Assembly (NCBI GenBank): GCA_029255685.2
Contig: CM055313.2
Location: 23,103,079-23,167,078, forward strand
Length of the DNA: 64,000 nucleotides
Source of the DNA: Silene conica
Lineage: Eukaryota; Streptophyta; Magnoliopsida; Caryophyllales; Caryophyllaceae
Reading direction: 5' to 3'
Position numbers and translations under genes: made by a program. Within the stretch, counting starts at the first letter, position 1, and each line of letters opens with the position of its first letter. Below are positions 57,507 to 64,000 of the stretch, piece after piece. Below the pieces are notes generated by a model that worked only from the letters and a program-made list of their open reading frames with translations, was not told the DNA's origin and made no database searches.

Positions 57507-58646
57507 CTAGGTTTAAACCCGTGAAATTCACGAGTGTACTTTTTAAATTTTAAATGAATATATATATAGTTATAGACTCATATAGCTAAGATATAAGGAT
57601 TTAGGGAGTAATTAATTTTGAATTATTAACTATAAATGAGTAAGACTTGCAATAAAATTAGTACGTATGCTTAAAATGAGTGTAACTGTGTAATTCAAAT
57701 GGTTATAAGACTTGGTTAATAAAAATAGTAATTTAAAAGTTGGGTTAATTAATAATTTACATTTGATTTTATTAGCAAAAAGATACATATATCAAACAAC
57801 AGTGATTGCGTGGGAGAGTTCGATATTGCGAGATACTCCTGTTTTATAAAAGAACTCATTTATTATATTAAATAAATAGTTTTATTAACAAAATGGATAC
57901 TCTTACTGTTTAAATAAATTAGTTACTTCTATTAACTTGTATTTTAGTTTTTATAGTGATAGAATATGGAATATTTCATTCATACTGTACAATTGATTTT
58001 ATTCCCTATACTATCCCATTGATTTCGCAATCTTCAGTATAATTTATTTACTTTTTTTAAAAAAAAAAATGGTCATCACCTATTATAAAAAATGTCAAAA
58101 TGGAATAATGCAATATAGTAACAACCCCGTGATTTGTTATTATATTGCATTATTCCATGATTTGTTATTGCATTACCCGTGAACGAAAATCACTGAAAAG
58201 CTTATTCTAAAAATCTTGTAAAACATTGTTGCATTCCTAAAATATTGACTATTATTTGACTTTTTTCTTAAACTAAAGGAATTTTTGTAGTAAGGAATAT
58301 TATGGAATATTGCAATCTTGACTATTAGTTGCTTAAATTTGTATTTTTTTTGTTTTTGGAAATCTTCCAGTAGCTCTGAAACCGTGCCACGTCAAACGAA
58401 GGTTGTTTTTAGTGATGCCATGTCAGCGGATTGGTTTCTGCATTAGTAAAGTATATGATAAGATTTGCCCAAATGACGGTAAGTTGTGACAAAGAGAGCA
58501 ACCCCAAATGACTAACATCTTTCACATATGTGCTACCTCAATTATACGTTTTGATGGTTTCATTTGACTAACCATCGCAAACAAGAGCCTAGCCCACCCT
58601 ACTTCTAAATCATGGATCCGCTCCTCATTATAAAATCTAATATAGA
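57507..58646 (-). mobile_element. Helitron (minus strand), abutting the 5' end of the 52570-57506 Helitron
   Basis: Minus-strand 5' end A|TCTATATTAGATTTTATAA (58646, flanked by T at 58647 on the plus strand). The 3' end has hairpin ctcgtgaatttcacggg, then tttaaacCTAG, followed by T, which is the first base of its neighbour. Length is 1,140 bases. No coding content seen. Confidence 0.85.
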
Positions 58647-60055
58647 TATAAATATGGTGTAATGAGAAATGAAATGGGAAAGATTTGCTTTGTTATTGTT
58701 ATTACTACTAATACAATAAATAAATAGATTAATAACCAAATTTATGAGAGGAAAATAAAGAGTTTATGTTAGTTTTTTTGTGATTACAACTACAATTTTA
58801 TTTTATTTTTATTTTTTCGGTACTTATAAGCATGTGACAGTTTTGGAGATAAATAACTTTTTAATGCACAGTTTTGCTTTTTTATAATATTGGATAAAAA
58901 AATAATGAAGTAATCAATATAGATGAATTAGTATTAACCACTATAATAAAGATGACATGTGAATTAAAATTAAATGTTTTAGTTAGCGTTTTAATTATAT
59001 TGTATAGATTTTACCTTAGTTACCTACCTTTTGTATTTTTTCTCTCTTTACATTATCCATGTGATGTTTTGTCTTATTTGCATTCACATATATTTCATGA
59101 TACTTTAAATTTCATATAAAAAATATATTGACCAAAAGATAAAACATCAATATGGCAAAAACTTAACAAACAAATCAAAAAAAACGTGTAAATCATTAAA
59201 ATTAAACCAAACGGAAAATATGAATTCAAATATAAATAAAAAAAATTTTAAAAACAATAACATAACAAACTAAAATATTCTTTATTGTACATAACAACAA
59301 AAATACTCAACAATAATACGCAATTTACTCAATATAATCAAATAAATAAAACCATAAAATAAAATACACATCTTAGAAACTCATGGGCAAATGAGCAATA
59401 GAATTTTAAATAAATATTTTGAATAGAAATTATAGGGCTTTTATAGTCATTCGATGACCATAGACTCCCATATTTTAATTTTATTTTGTTATATTATTAA
59501 ATTAGATAATTGATTGCTGAACAATTTAAGGGGTGAATTAAATAGGGAAAAATATTCATGAAAATTATGTATATTAAACAGTATAAAAAATCTAATCAAA
59601 TTAATAACATATTATATTAAAAAATTTAATTAAACAGGGAATAAATTTTAATTAATTTGGTGGGTGAAGTATTATGAAATTTTTTAATCAACTTATTATG
59701 ATGTTTAATTAAAATAGTGAATTGAATAGGAGAAAGTGTTAATAAAAATGGTGGATGTTAAGTAATATGAAGAATTCTAAAATGTAGTGGACACATGTTA
59801 TTATGTAACTACTCTTATTTTTTCATGTACTTAATAAACCAAATGAAATAATTTGGTGAAAATAAACAAAAATTTTCATTAGTTTGTTTATGCTAAAAAT
59901 GTGCTAGAATTTTTATAAATTCATTTTCTTTTATGGGAAAAATGTTTTCGTATCATTAGAATATAAAAAGTTTAACACTAAATTTTGATTATTAAGTGGA
60001 ATGTAAATGATTTTTTTTTCAAAGAAAGATCAATCCATTAATAAATAGTTATACG
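58647..60055. repeat. Helitron-like repeat, second copy (left part)
   Basis: From about 58955 the sequence parallels 6731-7520 in the same orientation (gatgacatgtgaattaaaat, 'tattaaattagataattgat'). It shows the uninterrupted site where copy one has the retrotransposon. Similarity stops near 59780, where a 2.4 kb insertion begins. Confidence 0.7.
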
Positions 60056-62137
60056 ACAACATATCTGTATTTTTTTTTTTTTTGCAGGGAATACCCAAAG
60101 GGTTAATTTATATCATTCAAATAACTTGATAACGAGACAAGAAGAGCCTTAGCAGCTTCCGAGGACCTTTCCCGTCTACCAACGGACCAAGGAAGAAGAT
60201 GCGCTAGTCTATGCGCATCCAAATTGACAGAACGACTAACAAACAAAAAAACAACATATCTGTAATTTGATTAGATACAACTCGACTAGAATCAAATAAA
60301 ATAAAATCTTGTTCAAAGAAAGATCTGTAAACTTGAATTGTTTCAAAGCACGTCATCTATCATATCGCCGCAAACAACTTTCACAAGAGGATCGTAGGAT
60401 CTTGAGCTTTGACGAGAGACGATTCCATCTGACCAAATTGAGTGCAACCAACAAATCGACAACATATGTAATACCATATAACGATCTATTACGAAACCGA
60501 TCTTCTGCATCTTCATTCTTCACCATATAAGAAACGACCAAGACTTATCTATATTTCCAATAGAACTAAAATCTAGAAAACAAGGACTGAAAAAACTCCG
60601 AAAATAGAGACAAACGAACGGATTTCACCAAAAGGAGACTTTTATTGATTAATACGTAAGGTTTCATAGTAAAAATCGATCAATAGTCGATGGAAGCCCC
60701 AGATTTGATTGATGGAGGGTAGGGTTTTTTTAGAGAGGAAAGAAAGAGGGAAATTTTAGAGAGAAGATTAAGGGAGAGAATAACGGAGGTAGAGTTAATT
60801 GGAGCAGTGTCAGATTTTTTGGAGGTTTTTATTTGTAAATGAAATTTAAATAAGATGAGTAATTAGTCTATTGAATATTACTTTGTCTATTTATTTTCTA
60901 CTCTTACCTTTTTTTTTTTTTTAAATAATAAAAAAAAATTGGTCAAATTTTTAAATGTAGTGGGCACATGTTATTAAGTAACTACTCAATCTAGTTTTTT
61001 TTTTATGTACTTTGTCTTTTCATTTTATATTTTTACATTTTTTTTAATAAAAAAAATTGATCTAGCTTTTTAATGTAGTGTGTCACGTGTCATTTTAGCA
61101 TGTCGATGTAATGCGTCACGTGTCATTCTAATATTACTCAATCTAGGCTTTTTATGTTATTATTTTTATGCCCGGACAAAAAATGTACGGGATCTGTTTC
61201 TAAAATTTCGTAAATATATTAAAAAATTAGTTCAAATATAATTTAATATCAACTTAAATGAGAAATATATAAATTATGAATTCGGGATTGATTTTGACTC
61301 AAAATAATTGATTTACTGGTATAATTAATTTTTTTTAATGATTATCATAAATTGAAATAGATAATCAAACTTTATGAAATAAATTTGAACCATATAAAAT
61401 AAATAAATAGATTGTATCGTACTTCTATAACTTACCCTTAAGGTACTCTCTACTAGAAATGTTTTTAATAGCAGTCTCTATAAAATTGTAACTTTTATAG
61501 TATAAAGATTTGTGGATGATTTTGTAAAGAAAATAATAATGTATTGTTATTAAGACCATCTTTTCACTCGATGTTAATATTGTTATATCCTAGTTTTAAT
61601 TGACTAATTCTCGAAGGTTGTTATATTTGTCGAAAATCGTAGATTTATATTTTTTTAATGTTAACTTTATGGGTTGAGTTTATTTGATCTTATTCAAAAC
61701 TCTTTGATCTACGTTTCTTTCATTTTTTAATCTACGTTTTTTTGTTGATTTTTATCTCCTTGTGTATTTTTTTTCATTTTTTTAGATATATTTTTGTTTG
61801 TTAATTTTTAACTATTTGTATACTTTTTTTCGTTTTTTATACCTCTATGACTACTTTAATTTTTTGTTTAAATATTTGTTAATTACTTCTAATTGTTCAA
61901 CTTTTGTTTTAATATTGTTGAATTTTATGTTTCTGGGTAGAATTTTAGTGATTTTTTTATTTTCGAATTTGGAGTGAAGTTTTTTATTATGGAGAAAAGC
62001 AAAAATAAAGAAAAATTAAACATTTTTGTGTTAGTGGTGGGACATGGTGAAAATAAAAGTTTTTTAACTTCCTAAAATTAAGCAACTAATGAAAATGCAA
62101 GAAATGTTATTCCTTTTATAGATAAGGATTATATAGA
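59781..62137. other. Insertion within the second Helitron-like repeat
   Basis: Absent from the 6732-7829 copy. It contains three versions of 'aatgtagtgg.cacatgttatt' (59789, 60953, 61063) and a LINE stub at 60070-60249. An AG-rich block lies at 60710-60800. 61147-62120 is AT-rich with no gene. The right edge ttatatagat resembles a Helitron 5' end on the minus strand, but no valid 3' end was found. Confidence 0.45.
60070..60249 (-). mobile_element. LINE fragment, 5'-truncated 3' end with RNase H tail
   Basis: On the minus strand it encodes VNLDAHRLAHLLPWSVGRRE, then a Ser/Leu-rich stretch to a stop. This resembles the end of the RNase H domain of plant LINE ORF2 proteins. A short 3' tail and a poly(A) run follow (T-run at 60070-60083). 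It is flanked by a perfect 14-base duplication acaacatatctgta (60056-60069, 60250-60263). Confidence 0.85.
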
Positions 62138-62429
62138 TATAAATATAGAATTTCAATTAACATGTCAATTTTAATTATAAATTATGACGTTTTACATGTT
62201 TTATTACAAAAGTTCAATTAAATGTCAATATTAATTATAAATTATGAAATTTTCAATTGAATTTGTAGAGTAGAGTTGCTTAGATTTACATTAATTTATA
62301 GAAAATTGAATTAAATCAATAAAATAAGATAATTACGTGACAATGAGTTTACGTGGCATTTTTGGATACTATGTGGCTTTGTCTACGTGGCGTTTATTAG
62401 TTATTTTAGTTAATGAAAATTGAATTAAA
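62138..62429. repeat. Helitron-like repeat, second copy (right part)
   Basis: Parallels 7555-7800: tcaattttaattataaatta, 'acgtggcatttttgga' and 'cgtttattagttatttta'. It ends where the phosphatase pseudogene begins. Confidence 0.65.
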
Positions 62430-62868
62430 TCAATAAAAACTCATATCGCTTGATTTGTATCAAATTCTTGGCATGGCGTTTCCAGACCTCTCATCCCGGG
62501 TACGTACAATAATACGTCAAGTCTTTACGACCCTCGGAGGTACAAATTTCCCTAGTGATGATATCCTTAAAAATGCACTTGTAAGGGTCTAGAATATCCG
62601 CAGCCACCTTAGCGTATGACCGAGCCGCCGTGGCATAGATAGAAATATCAAATAGTTGCTCCAATTGGATTAAAAAGTCCTTAACACCCGGCCTTTTCTA
62701 GATCTTTACTGCATAAGTATGGTTTAGTATAACATTAATGTAGGCCGGATTAACGACTCCATCAACAATCTCCCTCTGGAAGTATCAGAGGTAGTCTCTA
62801 TCAATTGGAATGAGACGATGGAGAGGAATCGTGTAAACCAAGGTATTGTCGAGGTCGAGCATGATGAA
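62430..62868 (-). pseudogene. FCP1-like RNA polymerase II CTD phosphatase pseudogene
   Basis: On the minus strand, one frame reads FIMLDLDNTLVYT, the HAD/FCP1 motif I (DxDxT). It goes on to a TGA stop after RDYL, then a TAG stop after HTYAVKI, then KRPGVKDFL, LFDISIYATAARSYA and ADILDP. Near the end VWKRHAKNLIQIKRY matches the VW-K-H--NLI--ERY segment of the family. The VLIVDD-type segment before it is missing or broken by another stop. It is clearly derived from a CPL/FCP1-like gene but not functional. It may be a captured fragment of the adjoining Helitron-like repeat. Confidence 0.8.
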
Positions 62869-63496
62869 TTCATGGTTTTCATGATGTTTTTCGTAATTTT
62901 TTTGGTAGCTACTTTTTGATAATAAGTTGTTTCTGATTTGATGGTTTGTTTGTTCGGGTTATATAGAGTGTGTTGCGAAATCCCGTACAAGATTTTAACA
63001 AATAAGAAAATTACTTGCTTAGCAAGTTAACTTAAAAGCATGGATTTTATTTGGGTAAAGAAAGTATATCATTGGAAGACGACGACTACTAATGCGATCT
63101 AATTTAGTAAAGATTAATTTCTAAGACTATAAAATCAATTTTTCTAAATTTATGCTTTTTAATTATTTTTAATATTTTACATCTTTATAAAACACAATTA
63201 ATCAAATCTTGCCCGTTAGTCAGATTTCGATGTAAAACAAATTCAATTTACGATATTATCCTCAGTTATTTAACCCATATACTCTTGTCTTGTGGGACTT
63301 CCTTCTCTTACACCTTGCGGTAAATTATGTTTTATCAAAGTTTTGATGCCTAAGTTAATTTTCACATAAGTGACCACCGTTATAGTTGTTCGAACGAAAG
63401 CTTCACCTATAAATCTGCAAATAAAACTAAATACCCTAATCTAAAGGAAGAAAAAAACGATTGTAAACCTGAAAACAAAATGCATAAACTGAATAT

Positions 63497-63597
63497 ATAA
63501 AGGATGTCCATTAGTTTTTTTTTTTTCAACCGGATGTCCATTAGTTAATTCAATAAAAAGTCAACCGGATGTCCATTAGTTAATTCAATAAAAAGTC
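63497..63597 (+). repeat. Short tandem repeat
   Basis: The unit 'caaccggatgtccattagtt' plus 'aattcaataaaaagt' (about 36 bases) occurs twice in tandem at 63527-63597. A partial copy, 'ggatgtccattagt', precedes it at 63502. Confidence 0.85.
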
Positions 63598-63659
63598 ATG
63601 TATTCTTGGAGGTCTTGGAGGTCCCAGATGTCAAGTACTTTCTCCTATTCTAGAGACAT

Positions 63660-63848
63660 AGGAACATGCATTAGATGTATTACTTCATACTTTTATTAGT
63701 TTTTGAGCCTATAAATATTTTTTGAGCCGCTTATTATCTTATATTTTATTTATTTTTGAGCATATGGGTATTTTTTTGAGTTTATTACCCTAAACTTTAT
63801 TTGTTTTTGAACATATGGATATTTTTTTGAGCTTATTACATCAAACAT
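63660..63848 (+). repeat. MITE-like fragment (gagcatatgaat family)
   Basis: Repeats 'tttattttgtttttgagcat' type phrases three times, as in 13354-13752 and 28590-29176. The left end 'gaacatgcattagatgtatt' is a decayed terminus; no right terminus. Confidence 0.5.
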
Positions 63849-64000
63849 CTGGACCTACGTCTGGACGAAAATAAACTTTGTCCCATTTTTTTTCTAATAT
63901 TTCACGAAAACAGTCCAGACGAAAAAAAAATTCGTCCAGACGAAAATCCCCTTCGTCCCAAACCTTTTTTTTTTTTTCGTTTTTCGCGAATACGGTTCAA
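63849..64000. repeat. Inverted 'gtccagacgaaaa' repeat cluster at the window edge
   Basis: The motif gtccagacgaaaa occurs at about 63911 and 63931, with related 'cgtctggacgaaaa' at 63859. Separated by T-runs, it resembles subterminal repeats of a DNA transposon continuing beyond the window. Confidence 0.45.

Larger units (their letters stand above)
62869..64000. other. Terminal intergenic region
   Basis: No complete gene. It contains a short tandem repeat (63497-63597), a MITE-like fragment (63660-63848) and inverted 'gtccagacgaaaa' repeats near the window end. Confidence 0.4.

Noticed and set aside
61143..62137. Possible further minus-strand Helitron
   Set aside because: CTAG and an imperfect hairpin (cccgtac..gtccggg) are present, but they are about 24 bases apart and the flanking base is A, not T, on the element strand. 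The ends do not meet the rule the other Helitrons satisfy.

Overview
The window is nuclear DNA of a flowering plant, almost certainly a dicot. The evidence is spliced plant genes with GT-AG introns, intron-containing elongator tRNA-Met genes, and AT-rich intergenic DNA packed with plant transposons (a Sirevirus-type copia element, Helitrons, hAT, CACTA, Stowaway, Harbinger-like MITEs, LINE and SINE traces). The species cannot be named from sequence alone. The tracts that are not host genes are mostly nested mobile DNA.

Layout. 1-6731: the 3' half of a copia retrotransposon with an intact pol end, an intact extra env-like ORF, three polypurine-like tracts and the 3' LTR. It sits inside a Helitron-like repeat that ends at 7829. 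9193-12675: a complete seven-exon 14-3-3 gene. 14940-15825: a large foldback element directly upstream of a complete eight-exon Ubc13-type ubiquitin-conjugating enzyme gene (15945-21008). 21279-24245 (minus): a three-exon gene of the plant DUF7787-like family. 26204-26962 (minus): a chloroplast FAX-type (Tmem14) fatty acid exporter, with a probable 5'UTR exon near 28314. 29575-34084 (minus): a four-exon nodulin-like/NFD4-type MFS transporter. 36176: a possible orphan first exon. 36366-39763: a Helitron with a tandemly amplified exon pair and the C-terminus of a Helitron helicase. 40080-40880: two nested MITEs of one family. 42805-43233: a small mitochondrial-type RRM protein. 44939-45023 and 51320-51404: two copies of an intron-containing elongator tRNA-Met gene in a diverged segmental duplication. 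45341-46528 (minus): a two-exon phytocyanin. 47546-50588: a hAT-type element carrying a CACTA element (48296-50270). 52570-58646: three Helitrons, nested or abutting, with precise termini. 58955-62430: a second Helitron-like repeat copy, interrupted and containing a LINE stub. 62430-62868 (minus): a decayed FCP1-like CTD phosphatase pseudogene.

The host genes are unrelated housekeeping and signalling genes with no operon logic. The distinctive content is transposon structure: several insertions have exact termini and target-site duplications, and one MITE lies against a 5' splice site so that its target duplication carries the splice donor. Exon coordinates were read by eye from splice signals and reading-frame continuity; no alignment or search was run.
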